Below, one piece after another: positions 22,746 through 43,700 of a stretch of 64,000 bases of DNA. Positions within the stretch are counted from its first letter, which is position 1. Every line of letters begins with the position of its first letter. The notes beneath the pieces are model-generated. The model saw only the letters and a list, made by a program, of their open reading frames with translations. It was not told the DNA's origin and made no database searches. The position numbers and the translations under genes are program-made. The DNA comes from Paratrimastix pyriformis (Eukaryota; Preaxostyla; Paratrimastigidae): positions 18,501-82,500 of the forward strand of contig JAPMOS010000042.1 of NCBI GenBank assembly GCA_027972325.1, written 5' to 3'.

Positions 22746-24220
22746 CCCGCTGGTTCTCTTTGGGTTGTGCTCGGCTGGCTGGTCGGCACCCTTCCGCCTC
22801 AGCAGCTGCTGCCTCCCCCCGTTTCATTTCATTCGTTTTTATTCGTTTTTTTTGTTTTTTTATCTTGGTTTTCATTCGTTTTCATTCGTTTCTTATTCGG
22901 GCTGCCATGCCGTGCCGTGCCGTGCCGTGCTTTGGTCTGGGTGTCCTCTTCATGGCGCCCCCTTCCCCCTTCCCTTTCGGCTCCTGGTCCTGATCCCCCC
23001 CCCCCCCCCCCGCATATCGCTTTCGTTTTTTCGCGTCTTCCCACCCCGCTTCTTGATGGGGTCTTCACCCGCATCCTCCTCATCCTCCTCGCCCATCCTC
23101 CCTACCTCCTCTCTCTCCGCTCCCTTCACCCTCCTCTGACTCTATTGCACTTCTCGCTCCTTTGAATGTCGTCTCGTCTCTCCGCCAAGGCGCGCCCGGG
23201 GACCCGAGCGGTGATCCTCGCCCCGCCCGCCTCGGCCGCTTCGGACTCATCCTCCCTGCTGCCCCCCCCCCCCCCCCGCCCCCTGCTGCTCCCCTGCTGC
23301 TGCTCCCCTGCTCCCCCTGCTGCTGCTCGTTTGCCGCTCGGCTCTCCGCCTCTCCGGACGGCTGTCTCCCTCTGTCTGTCTTTCCCGATCGTGTTCCCGG
23401 CCATCCGCGAGGCGATCAGCTCGCAGCTCGCAGCTCGCAGCTCGCAGCTCGGGCCCATGCTTCGCCTTGCCGTTGGTCGTGATCCCCCCCCCCCCCCCCC
23501 CCCCCCATGGCGGTTGGTGGCTCTGGGATGTTGGCCGCACCATCCGCCTTCCTCCCTCCCTCCCTTCCCTCCTTCCCTCCCCGCTTTTATTCGTGTTCGT
23601 GGCTCGTGTTCGTGGCTCGTGTGTTGGTGTGTGTGTTGGTGGGATTCGAGTGGTTGGTTGGCTGTGCGCCCGGGGGTTTTTTTCTCTCCGCTGCTCGTCT
23701 GCCGTCTGCCCGCATGCGCTCACATGCGCTCGGGTTCGTCATGCTCCCGGTCTCCGGCCGGTGACGGCGGTGTGTGGTGACGGCGGTGTGGTGACGGTGC
23801 TGACTGTGGTGTTCGTGCTGACTGTGCTGTTCGTGCTGACGGTGCTGACGGTGTGTGGCGTGTGCCGCCTGGCCTGCTTGGTTCGTGTCCTGTTGTTGTG
23901 CGGGTTCTGTTTTGGGTGGGGCATGCGATGCGGAGGTGGCCCGCCGAGGGTCTCGAGCGAACATCGCCGCCCAGCAGCCCAGCAGCCCAGCAGCCCGAGC
24001 ATTGGAATGGAAATGAAATGGAAGGAAAACACAAGTCGATGAGGGTTGGGGGGGTTGGGGGGGTTGGGGGGTTTTGAAGGGACTGGTCCCAGGGTTCCGG
24101 TTCGGGTTCGCAGCAGTCCATCGGGCGACGACGGAGGGTACACAGACAGCAGGGTGGGGGAGAGGAGAGGGCTATGGGGGGTGGCGGTGGCGGGCGGGGA
24201 GAGGGCAGGACGGGCGCGGC
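22486..24220. other. Convergent intergenic region, possibly with PDE 3' exon remainder
   Basis: Contains GCCC/GCCT runs (22680-22750), T-rich tracts (22820-22900), long C runs (22985-23005, 23265-23280, 23485-23506) and a G/T-rich stretch (23600-23900). GGGGTTGGG units occur at 24044-24075. No convincing gene is present. The far 3' end of the PDE mRNA could extend to about 22.8 kb. Confidence 0.4.
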
Positions 24221-31585
<7,365 letters not shown>

Positions 31586-31587
<2 letters not shown>

Positions 31588-33234
31588 GGACGCGGTCTGC
31601 CTTCAAGATCGCAATGGCCGCGGGTCTCGAGAGCCTGTCAAAAATTATCCCTGCATTCTCCGAACCCATCCGGTAAAGGACAGGCTGCCTCGAGGACCAC
31701 CGCGCTTGCACTGGGTTCCTTGGCTGCCAATATTTTTATGGGTTTTCATCGGGTTGTTCCGCGGCATTGATGCAGATGGTATGTCAAACGCCTGTCGTCA
31801 CTAATCGACTGATGCGCGCCTTCTAGTCTCTTGTTCCGTCGCGTCCTCTGGCTCCACCTTGATCGCTGGAGCGGGCACGATCGAGTTGGCCGAGTACCGA
31901 AACTCGGAAATGTGCCATTGGGAGGTGCAATGCCCCGCACCTTCCTCTCGTCTCATCTTCGTATTTGCCGGGGACACCGAGTGGTGTTGCGACCTGTCTG
32001 TGCGGCTCCTCTTTCTGATTTTCTCAAATCACATGCCCTGGTGGCTCCCGCCCGGGGGGCAGGTTGACCATCGACGACGGATCGATGGCCCCCGTCTGGC
32101 GGGGGTTCTTCGTGAGCGTCCTCTCGCTGAACTCGCCCAGGGCGACGGTGAGCTTCACCACCGACGGCACGGGGGTCGGGTCCGGCTGGGGCCTGACCTG
32201 GGGCTGTGTCGACTGGTCCCTGACCCCCGCCATCGCCAGCCGGGCCCCCAGCCGGCTCGCCCTGGCCCCGGGGCCCTTCCTGGCGGGCCAGCCGGCGCCC
32301 CTGCTGAACGTGACGGCCTTCGACGCCTGGGGAATGCCGGCCCCCTGCACGGAGCCCACCCGGGACCGGGCCTTCCTGGTGCTCTGGGGCCTGGCGGCTC
32401 CCCCGGTCACCTGGCGGTGCGACCCGGGGGGCGCCTTCGTGGCCAGCTGGACGCCCGCCCTGCCCGGGGCGGCGCCGCTGCGAGTGTTCGCCCTGGGGGC
32501 CCAGATGGAGGGGTCCGGGGCCCTTGTCATCACCCTGCCCCCAGGTCCGGCGGCCCCTCCCTCCCCTGTGGCCCCCCTTCCCCCCCCACACACACACACA
32601 CACACACCGGCCCACCCCACCGATGACCACCTGCTCACCTTCAGGGGCGGCATCCCTTCGTTGCTCGGTTTGTCGATGCATGTATGTGTGTGTGTGTGTG
32701 TGGGGGGGTTGCTCTGTGGGCTGCCGCCGCGGGGGGCGGGCAGACGGGGTCAGTCCCACCCGGAGCCGGTTCGAGGTGACGGGGGGCGCGATGGCCGGGT
32801 ACGCGTTCGCCTTCACCCTGACCGCCCTCGACACGGTCCCCCACGGCGCCCTCCCCACCATCCCCGCCCATCACTCCCCGTCGCTCCCTGCCCTCCCCGC
32901 CCTCCCCGCTGCCCCCGTTCCGCCCCTGCCCATCGCCCCCATCGCCCCCGCTTCCTCGACCTCATCATCGGCCCGTCCGGTGGGCGTGCGGCCTCACAGG
33001 CGGGGCACCCGGTGGGCTGCCCGGCCCTCAACCTGAGCGAGGCCTTCGCGGTGCGGCTGGGCGGGGCGCCCCCGAGCTGGGTCCAGTGCGATGTCAAGCG
33101 CGCCTACCTTGTGGGCTGGAACTCGCTGGTGGCCCCCACCCGAGTAGGCCAATGCAGGTCCGGCTGCTCACTCCCCTCCCCCAGGGACCCCACAGGCCGC
33201 GGTGGGCTCACGGGGGTCGCCTTGGTGCGCGCGC

Positions 33235-33307
<73 letters not shown>

Positions 33308-35721
33308 GACCGGGGTGGGGTCTGGGGTCTTGTCGGGGCAGCCTGGTGGTGGCCCTCAGCGACGGGCGGCACCTGGCCGGGTCCCCACAACCGTCTTCGT
33401 GTCCCCGGGTCCGCCCCCCCCCCCCCCCCCCCCCCCCCCCCCGCACCATCGTCGGCGCGTCCGTGCCCCTGGCCGCGCCCCGGCTCCAGCGGTATCGCCT
33501 GACCCACCCGAGCAGAGATTCTCTTGGATCCCCCGCGGGGCCCCGAGCCTGAGGCAGACTGTGCCCTGACCCATCCCCACCCCTCTCCCCGCCCCCCGGG
33601 CCACCCCCCGCCCCGCCACAGGCACGTGGCACAGCGCCTCGAGCCGGGTCTGGGTGCCTGGGGGCGCCGACCACCCCGTGGCGGCTGGGCAGCCCTTCGA
33701 GGTGCTGGTCGAGCCGCGGGACGCCTTCGGGAACCCGTCCCCCTGCGGGTCCTTTCTGGACCCCTTCCAGTACGCCTTCAACCTGACCCTCCAGCCCGCC
33801 AGCCCGGGCGCGGGGGGCCTCGAGGCGGCCTGGCCGTACGGGATCCAGTGGGGCTGCCATCCCGACGGGGTCCGCTTCAGCGCCCTGGTGACGCCCACCC
33901 GGCCGGGCCGCTTCAACCTGACCGTGGCCCTGCTCTACGCGGACATGCCCCAGCTCGTCGGCGCGCCCATCACCCTGACCATCGCCCCGGGTCCGCCCCG
34001 CTACCCCCCCGCTGCCCGCCACCCGCAGCCTTCGAGCCCCGCCCCCGCATACAGTTGCCGATTGCCTGCTGCTGGCTTGTGTGGGTGCCGATTGCCTGCT
34101 GCTGGTTTGTGGATGTGGATGTGGGTGGGGGGGCACAGGGCCCTCGGGAGGTGGCGGCGCGACCTTCACGGCCCCCGCCCAGGCCGAGGCGGGCCGGCCG
34201 TTTGAGGTCCTGCTGGCCCCGGCCGCCCGCCCGGCCGAATGCCTCCCTGCCCAGGCGGCCCGCGAGTACAGCCTCCTCTGGGACGGGGCCCCCCCGGCCG
34301 GGCTCAGCTGGGCCTGCGCGGGCGGGGGCCTCCTCCTGGCGGCCCGCTGGGTGCCGCCCCTGGCCGCCCTGCCGCTGGGCCCCAACGGGACCCGTCTTCC
34401 CACGGGGCCGCATCGGCTGGAGGTGTGCGCCGGGGAGGGTGCCGCCGCCGTGCCCCTGGCCGGCTCCCCGGCTGCCGTCATGCTGGTGCCCCCAGCCGGC
34501 AACGGTCCGCCACTCGCTCCTCCCCCGCGGCTCCACCACCAATACCACCGCCACCGGCGGGGAGGTGAGGGAGGCCCCCCCTGCCAGCAGACTCTCATGT
34601 GGCATCCACTGCGGGCGAATGCGCTTGGCTTGTGATGATTGGATGATAATGATATTGATGATTGGATGATGATGATTGGATGATGATGATTGGATGATGA
34701 TGATTGGATGATGATGATTGGATGATGATGATGCCTGGGTGATTATTGGATGATGACTGGATGATGATGGTGATTGGATGATTGGATGATGGCTGGTTTC
34801 GACCACACCAGCCGATGGGAGCCAGCGCCTGTGTCAGGCCGATGCCGAATGCCGGGGCGGCGGGGGCGACCCGGGTGCCACATGCCGGCCCACCAACCTG
34901 ACTGGCTCAGGTGCTGCCGGCCAGCTGTGGGCCTGTCACTGCAGCAACGGCATGCTGGCGGGCGGGGGCGAGGCCGCGGGCGCCCTCTGCGCCACCGCCA
35001 TGGCCGCCGCTGCCGCCGCGGGGGCCAACCAGGGGGCCCTCTGGGCCGCCTTCCTGGTGGGGCCCCTCTCGGCCCTGGCCGTGGGCGCCCTGGGGGCGGC
35101 CTTCCTCTGCGCCACCCGCCGCCGCGCCCGTCGGGTCCGCCGCCCCCATTGACACTGTGAGGTGCCCTGATGCCCTGCCCCTGCCCCCCCCAAGCTACCC
35201 CTGCCCTTGCCCCCCCCCCCCCCCCCCCCCCCCCAGCTGCATTCGGCTACTTTTCTCATGCCCGGGGCGGCGCCCACTTCCCTGCGTCGCATGGGGCGCA
35301 GCGTGTGGCCCCGATGTCTGCCGAGGAGCGTCCGCCCCGGGATGTGGCCCGCGGGGCCGCGGAGGGGGCCGAGATGCCGCCCATCCAGGCCGCCAACCCG
35401 CTCCACCGCGCCGGAGGCCATGAAGACCCGGCAGGCGACGGCCCTCCCCAGTCCAGCGGCGCGCCCCTGCTGGCACCGCCCCCACCGCCACCGCGACCAC
35501 CACCATCACCACCACAAACGCCACCACGGCCACCACCACCCGGAGGGACGGCAGCCCCCGAGCTGGGGCCCCCTCCCCCCTATGCCTCAACCCCGGGGGC
35601 GGTCGACTCCACCCCCTCGCTGTCCTCCCGGCTGCAGCTGCACACCCCGCCACCGCCGGCACCCCCTCGGCGGTCCTCCCTGTCGCCCCAAGGGCCAACC
35701 CTCCTGGCCTGGCCGCTGTGA
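31586..35721 (+). CDS. CUB/filamin-repeat type I membrane protein, copy 1
   Basis: Exon 1 encodes a hydrophobic segment (WLPIFLWVFIGLFRG) that could act as a signal or anchor. After a GTATGT intron (31779-31826) comes a CUB-like domain: GTIELAEYRNSEMCHWEVQC, LIFVFAGDTEWC, then ATVSFTTDGTGVGSGWG. Several filamin-type Ig repeats follow, each with a DxxGxxxPC loop and a W-x-C/GC-x-DG-x-R-F strand: DAWGMPAPC, DAFGNPSPC with GCHPDGVRFSALVTPTRPGR, and others. A Cys-rich module (LCQADAECRGG, CHCSNG), one TM helix (AAFLVGPLSALAVGALGAAF) and a basic stop-transfer end the ectodomain. The last exon (35236-35721) is a Pro-rich tail with a PPPPY motif. One frame break at a C run near 33384. Probably a surface receptor or adhesin; its ligand is unknown. 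Confidence 0.65.
33229..33306. repeat. (GT)n microsatellite
   Basis: About 37 GT dinucleotides within an intron of CUB/filamin copy 1. A shorter GT run lies at 32685-32702. Confidence 0.97.
34640..34790. repeat. GATGATGATTG array in an intron
   Basis: About ten units of GATTGGATGATGAT-type sequence precede the exon with the Cys-rich module and TM helix. The same motif family fills introns at 39190-39420 and 63000-63200. Confidence 0.9.
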
Positions 35722-35897
35722 CCTTTTCCCGGAGTCGCGAGTCTCCTGCACCCGAGGCGAAGCAGACTGATCCCACCTGCCACGCCGGCCCTGATCCGGG
35801 CGCGAAGTTGAAGCTGAGTTTGCATTTGTATTTGTACGCGTATTTGTTTTTCGTTTTATTTTGCGACTGTGCGCAAGCCTTGCCCGAGTATGACATC
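35722..35897 (+). promoter_or_regulatory. Short AT-richer spacer between the two CUB/filamin paralogs
   Basis: Only 176 bp separate the stop of copy 1 from the first usable ATG of copy 2. It contains T/A-rich sequence (TTTGCATTTGTATTTG at 35819). Translated in the frame of copy 2 it reads like a signal peptide (LYLYAYLFFVLFCDCAQA) but has no in-frame ATG. It may therefore be promoter, or coding with an unseen start. Confidence 0.35.
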
Positions 35898-38800
35898 ATG
35901 TTGGCCGCTTCCCGTTTTACCGAAGAAGCAGACGCCCTCAGAGGGGGGTTGCAAGCCTTGCCCGAGTATGACATCACATGCGGATCGACCTTCAACGATT
36001 CGACTGCGTATGGGAGGATTACGTCGTTTTCCTCGGAGTGTCAGGTTTCTCTGGTCAAATCTTCTGAGCAAGTCCTCGGAGTCGCCGTGATCCTCATCAT
36101 TCCAAACCAGTTCGTTCCCTTCACGTCTGAACATCGATCAATGCCGCCCTGCTCCTCCACTGCCCCCTCGTTCCAGGCTCTCCATCTATACTGGCCCAAC
36201 CGTTTCCACAACAATGCGAAACTCCGTGATCACGATGAGCGGGATGATCGAAAGGTGGGTGACCTACCCGGTGATGATCTTCCGGCTGACCACCACCAGC
36301 CCGCCCCAGAGCCTGGTCGGCCCGGTGGAACTTGCCTGGGTCTTCCCGCCCCCGAGCCCCACATGGGGCCGGATCGTCTCGGGCACGGTCACCATCGACC
36401 GCTACCTGCCCGCGGGTGAGCCGGCCCTGGTGTATGTCACCCTCCGGGACAGCTCCGGGGTTCCTGTGGCCTGCGCGGCGGGCCTGCTGGGGGCATTCCT
36501 GGTCACGTACGGGAATGCCATCCTCACTGAGGTCAGCTGGGCCTGCGCCGAAGACGGGGTTCGCTTCGTGGGCCGCTGGGTGCCCACCGAGGCCGGGGGG
36601 GACGTCCCCCTCCAGGTGCACGTGCGGGCCGATCCGGTCGGCTCCGCGGTCGTCCGGGTGGTCCCCGGTCCGTCTCACGCCCCCCCACGGGCGCTACCAC
36701 CCACCCTCCCTCCCCTCGCCTTCCCGGTCATCATCATTCATCACCATCCAATCATCATCATCATCATCACCCCGGCCGCCTTGTGGTGTCCCCAGGTACC
36801 CCCTCGCCCAGCCAGACCGTCTTCGTGGTGCCGCCCCACCCGATGGCGGGCGAACCGTGCGTGGTCGAGGTGCACGCCTACGACCGGTACGGCAACACCG
36901 TCCCCTGCCTGGGCCCGGAGCGCCTCTGGGCACGCCTCAACGGGACCGCCCCCACCCATTGGGGTTGCTCGGACTGGATCACGTTGGTCAGCTGGGGGTT
37001 CGAGACACTCACCGGGGTGGGCCCGATCCTCCTCCGGATTGAGCTGCCCGAGGCGGGCCGCATCCCCCTCGCCGGCTCGCCCCGCGTGGTCGTCGTGGAG
37101 CCGGGTCCGCACCACCACCACCACCCACCCCCACCCCCAGGCGGGTGCCTTGGCGCCTGAGCGAGCCGGGGTGTGCGGGGCGGCGGCTGGGTGCCTGGTG
37201 CTGGGCCCGGGGCGGTCCCCTCGTCCACGTCCATCCCCACCCGATGGCCTCGCTGCCCAGGCCAGTCCCTCATCAGCATCCGTTTGTGCTGTGCTGCTGC
37301 TGTGCTGCTGCTGCTGGGCTGGGCTGGGCTGGGCTGGGCTGTGCTATCCCTCCGTGCTCTCTGTGCCGCCTGTGTGCGCGGGGCGGGGTTGCTGCTGCTG
37401 GTGCTGCTGCTGCTGCTGGTGCTGCTGCTGCTGCTGCTGCTGCTGGTGGTGGTGGTGGTGATGATGGCCGCAGGGTACATGGACCCGGCCATGTGCCGCC
37501 TCTCCGCCGCCACCAGCGCCAGCGCCCCGGGGCTGCCCGGGCGGCTCTTCGTGGGCGCCCAGCTGGCGGTGGCCGACTGTTACGGCAACCCGCTGCCCTG
37601 CGACGCCAAATTCATGAATGGGGCCAACCCGGCTGCCGACCTGGTCGACGCCAGCCCAAGCGCCGTCCGTAGCCGCTCGGCAGCCCGCCCCGCCCGCCCG
37701 CCCGCCCGCCCGCCCGCCCGCCCGCCCGCCCGCCCGCCAGCGCACCCAATTCCATCAGCGCACCCCTCAATTCCATCAGCATCCCCCAATTCCATCAGCC
37801 CATCAGCACCCCCAATTCCATCAGCCCTTGGCCTGCCGGGGTGGGAGATGGTGTGCTGATGCCTTCGCCGTCTTTCCGCGGCTGGTGGTGGCTGGTGCTG
37901 CTGGGTGCTGGGTGCTGATGGCTGGTGTGCGGCGGTCTGGCGGTGTGTGTGTTCACAGGTCATGTGGAGCTGCCAGGGGGGCCTCTTCACGGCGACCGTG
38001 CTGACGGAGCGGGTGGGCACGTACCGGCTGGCCGTCGCCGTGGGCTCATTCAACGGCACCGTCCCCGTCGTCGTGGTCGCCGGTCCGCCCGTCCGCCCGT
38101 CCGCCCGGCCGGCTCGCCGCGCTTGGCTGAGCAAGGCGGGCATAACGAGGGCCCCCTCTTCCGACCATCCTCCTCACACCTGCTCCTCCCTTCCCCGCCC
38201 CCCCCGCTCGGTGCAGCCCCGCCGGCCCTCCCGCCCGACGCCCCGGCAGGCAACCTCAGCGTCCTGTGGGCGCCCCCGGTGGCCGTTGTGGGTCGCCCGT
38301 ACACGGCCTTCGTGTCGGCCCTCAGCCCCCGGGGGGCCCTGCTGCCCTGCGCCGCCCAGCCGGCCGACTGGGGCCCGGCCTCGTTCGCCCTGCGGTGGGA
38401 TGGCCAGGCCGGGCCGCCCGCTGGGCTCGGGTGGGGCTGCGACGTGGACGGGATCCGATGGGCGGTCAACTGGACCGTCCCCGCGGCCATGGCCGAGCCC
38501 TCGGGGCAGCAGCAGCGGCTGGTCGCCACGGCGGCCGCGGACGGGCAACCGCTCCGGGGCAGCCCCGTCCTGGTGGCCATCGCTGCGTCGGGTCCGGGCA
38601 ACCAGAGGGTGCAGCACCGCACAATAGGATGCCACAGGATGATGGGGGGGGGGGGGAGGAGGGGGAGGTCGCCGAGGAAAGGGGGACCAGCCGGAGCAGC
38701 GCACATGGCGTCTCATACTGACGTTGATGTTGATGTTGATGCTGCTGTTGTTGATGCTGATGTTGATGCTGGTGTTGTTGATGCTGATGCTGATGCTGAT

Positions 38801-40153
38801 GCTGATGCTGGTGTTGTTGATGCTGATGTTGTTGATGGGGCGCACAGGATGCTTGACGAGGGGGGGGTGCATGGCACCCAAGGCGACCCCCCGATCGATC
38901 GACCGACTTCCGTGGTGGTGGTGCGTGGTGGTGTGGCCTGCCCCGCTGCCCCCCCCTGGGGCTCCGGTGGTGTGGGCTGTGGACAGCGGGCGCCTGCTGG
39001 GCGGACGAGGACTGCAGCCACGGGGGCCGCTGCGCAGGGGACCCACCCGACACGCGGTGCCTCTGCCCCGGCGGCTGGGCGGGCCCCACATGCGCCGACC
39101 CCTTGGGTCTGCCTCCCCCCAGCCGCCCCCAGCCCCAGCCGCCATCCCAACCGCAAGGACAGGCACGCGACACACATGACGAGAGCCATTCAGAGCACAG
39201 AGTGGGACCGCAGGACCTCAGCGATTGGATGATGATTGGACGAGTGGATGATGATGACTGGATGATGTGGTTGGGTGATGACGATGGCTGGATGATGATG
39301 ACAACTGGATGATGACGATGGCTGGATGATGACGCTGACTGGATGATGACGATGGCTGGATGATGACGCTGGCTGGATGATGACGCTGGCTGGATGATGA
39401 CGCTGGCTGGGTGATGACGATAATGTCATCCCCATCAATCCCACCACGCAGAGGTTCGCCTGTGCGCCGACGATGCCCAGTGCCGCCTGGGGGGCGACCT
39501 CGGGGCGGCCTGCCTGGCCTCGGCCGACCCGGTGGCGGTGGTGCCGGTGCGGGCCTGCCTGTGCAGCAACGGGAGTGCCCTCGTGGGTTCCCCGAGCGGG
39601 CTGACCTGCGTGCCTCTGCCCTCCCAGGCCAGCCCGGCCACTGCGGCCGGGCAGGGGGCCGTCTGGGGGGCTTACGTGACGGGGCCCCTCTCGGCCCTGG
39701 CCACCTGGGGGCTGCTGGTGCTGTGGCGAGTCCGCAGGGAGCGCCGTGCCGCGGCGGTCCGCCCATCGGCCCCCCTCATCCCCCCCCATCCCCCCCCACA
39801 TGAACACCCGCTGCTGCTGCACACAGCCCCCAGCCCCGCCCCTCCGCTTGTCACTCCCTCACGCTCCGTCATTGATTGTCGTCCTGCCGGCGGTGGGGAC
39901 CCAGCGCGTTGTCCCGGCCGCCCCTCTGGCCGTGTGGCCCGGGGGCAGCAGCCGGCCGGCCGAGGAGCCGGCCACCAACCCGCTCTTCCTCCTCCAGGCG
40001 CCGAGCAGCTCGGGGCCCGTGGCCCCTTGCGCCGCCCCCCTCCCAGCCGCCGGGTTGGCCCGGGTGGTGCCGCCGCTGACCCCGCCGCCCCCCTACGCCG
40101 ACGACCCTCCGCCACCTCCTCCGCTCCGCGGGGTGGCCGTCCCGGATCGATAA
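35898..40153 (+). CDS. CUB/filamin-repeat type I membrane protein, copy 2
   Basis: Tandem paralog of the upstream gene. The CUB-like domain spans exons 1-2 (AYGRITSFSSECQVSLVKS, then LSIYTGPTV and VMIFRLTTT). Filamin-type repeats follow in exons 36179-36667, 36796-37104, about 37472-38082 and 38217-38600, each with the loop Cys (SGVPVAC, YGNTVPC, YGNPLPC, ALLPC) and WACAEDGVRFVGRWVP-type strands. The exon at 38978-39100 is EGF-like (CWADEDCSHGGRC, CLCPGGWAGPTC). Exon 39451-39757 has a Cys-rich module (LCADDAQCRLGG, ACLCSNG) and the TM helix (GAYVTGPLSALATWGLLVLW). The final exon is a Pro-rich tail with PPLTPPPPYADD. Donors at 36668, 37105 and 38083 are all GTCCG. The start is uncertain. Confidence 0.65.
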
Positions 40154-40703
40154 CCATTCGTGTGCGCAGATTTGCAGAAGAGTTGGGCTGGCATGGGCAT
40201 AAAAACGGAAGAAGAGGTTCGGTTCGGTTCGGGTGGTGGCGGTGGCAGGACAGAGGGCAAGGGGCAAGGGCGGCCGACCAACGACGAGGGCGAGCGGTCG
40301 GTCGAAGGATGTGTTTTTGCACCCAATCACAGACAAACGTGAACATCATCATCATTCATCACCCACCACGAGAAAGAGGGGAGGAAGAGAAGAACAAGAC
40401 CCGTGCCAGACCAGTGACCGAAGAAGGGAAAGAATCTGCACACTCAAAAAGAGAAAGGCGGGGAGGCGGGGAGGGGAGGCGGCGGCGCCAAAACAAGAGA
40501 AAAAGCGGAAATCCATAAGCACAAGGGCAGGGGGGGCAGGGTTGGAGGGTTTTTTTGGGTTTTTTTGGGTTATCCGGAGACGAAAAAACTCTCTTGAGGA
40601 AGAAGGTGAGGTGGAAATTCATCAACAAGCCGCCTCGTCGGGAGAAATCCGGGCGTGAGGTATGGGGAGGTGGAGGGCTGGGCAGCTGGGCCGTAAGGAG
40701 CCA
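40154..40703. other. Convergent intergenic region
   Basis: Purine-rich on the plus strand (GA-rich 40360-40520), with two T7-8 runs near 40550. It lies between two stop codons; no gene or RNA was recognised. Confidence 0.45.
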
Positions 40704-43700
40704 TTAGTGCTGCTTACCGCAGTGGTGCTCCTTCCAGCCGGCGGGGGCGATGTAGTTGCCACGGCCCATCAGCAATTCCGAGACGTCGCTGCTCTGGCAA
40801 GGGTCCTGGCTGGCGGGGCGGCGCGTGGTCGGGTGGGCCAGGTGGTCGCGGCAGAACTGCAGGGTGGGTGGTGGTGGGCGGATCAGGGAAACTCGAACCC
40901 CGAGAGGCAGGCCGAGCAACGGACCTTGCAGTCGCTCTCGTTGTGCTCGTGGTAGTTGCGCGGGTTGTCGTACGAGACCATGAAGCCCTCGAAGTTGCGC
41001 AGCACAACGCGCCGGTCGCTCTGGGAGACAAGGTAGTTCTGGAGGGAGAGGCGGAATCTGTGAGAAGGGAGACCAACCACCGGCAACAACAACAACGACA
41101 GAGAGAAAGCAGGACGGGGCTGGTGGGCGGACGGACCGGCATCAGGGGCACCTTGCCGCCGCCGTGGGGGCAATCGACGATGTAGAGCGGGTTGCAGAAG
41201 CCCGAAGTGTGGCCGCGGAGGGCCTCCATGATTTCGAGGCCCTTCGAGATGGGCGTCCGGAAGTGGGCCGCACCCTTGACCTCGTCGCACTGGTACAGGT
41301 AGTACGGGCGGACACGGGCCGCGACCAGGCGATGGACAAGCTCGAGCATGATGTTGGGGCAGTCATTGATGCCGGCCATCAGAACGGACTAGACGGGGCG
41401 GGAAGAAGGGAAGGGAAGGGAGGCAGCGAGAACGAGGGATGAAGAGGCATGGACGCGAGACAGGGCGGAACGACGGGAGCGCCAGCCAGCCAGCAGACCT
41501 GGTTGCCCAGGGGGATACCGGCGTCAGCAAGCAGCCCCAGGGCGCGGACAGCCTCGGGGGAGAGCTCCTTGGGGTGGTTGCAGTGGACGTTGAGCCACAC
41601 CGGGTGGTACTTGGCCAGGATGGCCGTCAGCTCGGGCTGGACACGCTGGGGGCACACGATGGGCACGCGAGAGCCCAGGCGGATGATCTGGACGTGGGGG
41701 ATGGCCCGCAGCTGGGAAAGCAGGAACTCGATGGTCCGGTTGGGGAGCAGCAGGACGTCGCCGCCAGAGAGCAGAACGTCGCGAATCTCGGGGTGCCCGC
41801 GAATGTACTCGAGCTGCTTGCTGTAAGGGGCGGCGGGGCGGGGTGGGAAGAAAAAAGATGGTGAGGAAGGAATGGCGAGGTGGTGAGGCGCAACGGACGC
41901 ATAGCGGGAGGCCGCCAGAGACTCCTTCTGAGAATCCGACATGGCCACAATTTCACCAGAGGCCGTGGCCACGTTACCGCAGGCCTCGGCACCGGCAGCC
42001 GAACCAACGATCCGGTTGCGTGTGCAGAAGCGGCAGTAGTTGGAGCAGATCATGCTGACGAGCATCAGGCACCGGTCGGGGTAGCGGTGGACAAGACCGG
42101 GGACGGGGCTCATGGCGTCCTCGTCCAGGGAATCCTCGAGGTCGGAGGCGTCGATGTGCAGCTCGGCTTCGGTGGGCAGGAACTGCATCCGAATGGGGCA
42201 CTTGGAGTTGACGGGGTCCATGAGCGAGGCCAGGTAGGGCGTCACGCTGACGGGCAGATGCGAGGGCGACGCAAAGGCCGCCCGCTCGCTGGCACTGAGC
42301 ACAATGCCGGCTTGTTCAAAGTCCTGCGCCTTTGTAAGCTTGTGAGCCATCTGCCAGCGGTAATCGTCCCACATTTCATCGGGAACTTGGGCGAAGCAGG
42401 GGGCGCGGCGGGAACGAGCAACCAGGCTCCGGGCCGCGGGGGCGGGGGGAGAAAGGGGCGGGGTGGTGGTGGCCACGTGGTGGTGGTGGTGGGCGTGGGT
42501 CGAGGCAACCGAACCGTGCGGGTGCGCCGGGAGCGGCTCCGGCTCGCTGTCGTCCGTCAAATGGCCGCTGTCGTCGCTTTCGTCAGATTCGAAGGCCGCA
42601 CGGAGGGTTGAGGTGGGTGAGTTGCAAGGGACGGGGGTCCCGGTCGAGGCGGAGGCGGGGGCGGGGGCCGCAGGGGCGGGCATGGCCTCGACGGGGGTGG
42701 CCGCAGCGTGGGCCGCAGGGACCGCGCTGGGCGCTGCGTGGGTCGCGGTTGGGTGTTTGAGGACCGCTTCCCCACGCAGCGACTGTGGCAAAGCTGGATC
42801 TTCGTCAGCATCCTCGATCTCTGTAGTTTCCTGGTGTTCGCGCTTCCAGGTCTCGGGGGTGCTCGGGATCTGGAGGCGAACATCAACGGTCTTGCTGTGG
42901 GCCGGAACGGAGTTCTTGTGGAGGTGCTTCACGAACACCAGGCGGTCGTCGCCCGACTGGTAGTAAGCACGGAGACTGGCCTCCATGGTGTAGCCCAGGC
43001 GCTGATAGAAGGAACGCGACTTGGGCGAACTCCGGCTGGGCGTCGAGACAACCGAGAGGTGGCCACCTTGTTGGCAAATGGCTTTCTCGGCGTAGTCCAT
43101 GAGCGAACTGCCCAGGCCACAGTGCTGAGCGGCAACGTCGACGGCGATGCACCGCAGATCGAAGACGCCAGCATCGGATTCAGAAAAGGCCAACCAGGCC
43201 GCGACACGAGGCTCGTTGTGGGTCGTGGGAAGAGCCAAAGTGGCAGTGAAGGACAGAAGTTGGTGACCATCAAGGGGCTGGCGCTGGAAAGCATCGAAGA
43301 CATCCAGAGCCGCGGAGACTTCAGCAGGCTGGAAGACTCCGGTACCCACCAACATGTCGCGGACATTGGAGCGATCCGAGGCCATCGAACGACGGATAGA
43401 CAGGCCAGGGAAGGCGGGGCTGTGAGCTATGGATGAAAAAAAATTATCGAAAATGGAATCGATTTATTTTGAACCAACAAACCAGCGCCAACACTATACT
43501 TGGCGAGGCTGCTCATGGTGCTGCTAGTGAACATGGAAAAGGCACTGTCGAGCGAGCAAATGGATGCAGTGGGGCTCGTCGAAAGAAGGGAGCGGCCATC
43601 AGTGGGGCTTGTAGAACGCGCATTCCCAGCGGGCACGGGGGCGCCATTCGGCAGAACACGGAGATGGGATTCATTCGGATGGGGCGAAGTGACAGGAGAA

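Noticed and set aside
24044-24076. GGGGTTGGG units as telomeric repeat
   Set aside because: Only about four irregular units occur, between genes, with no chromosome end.
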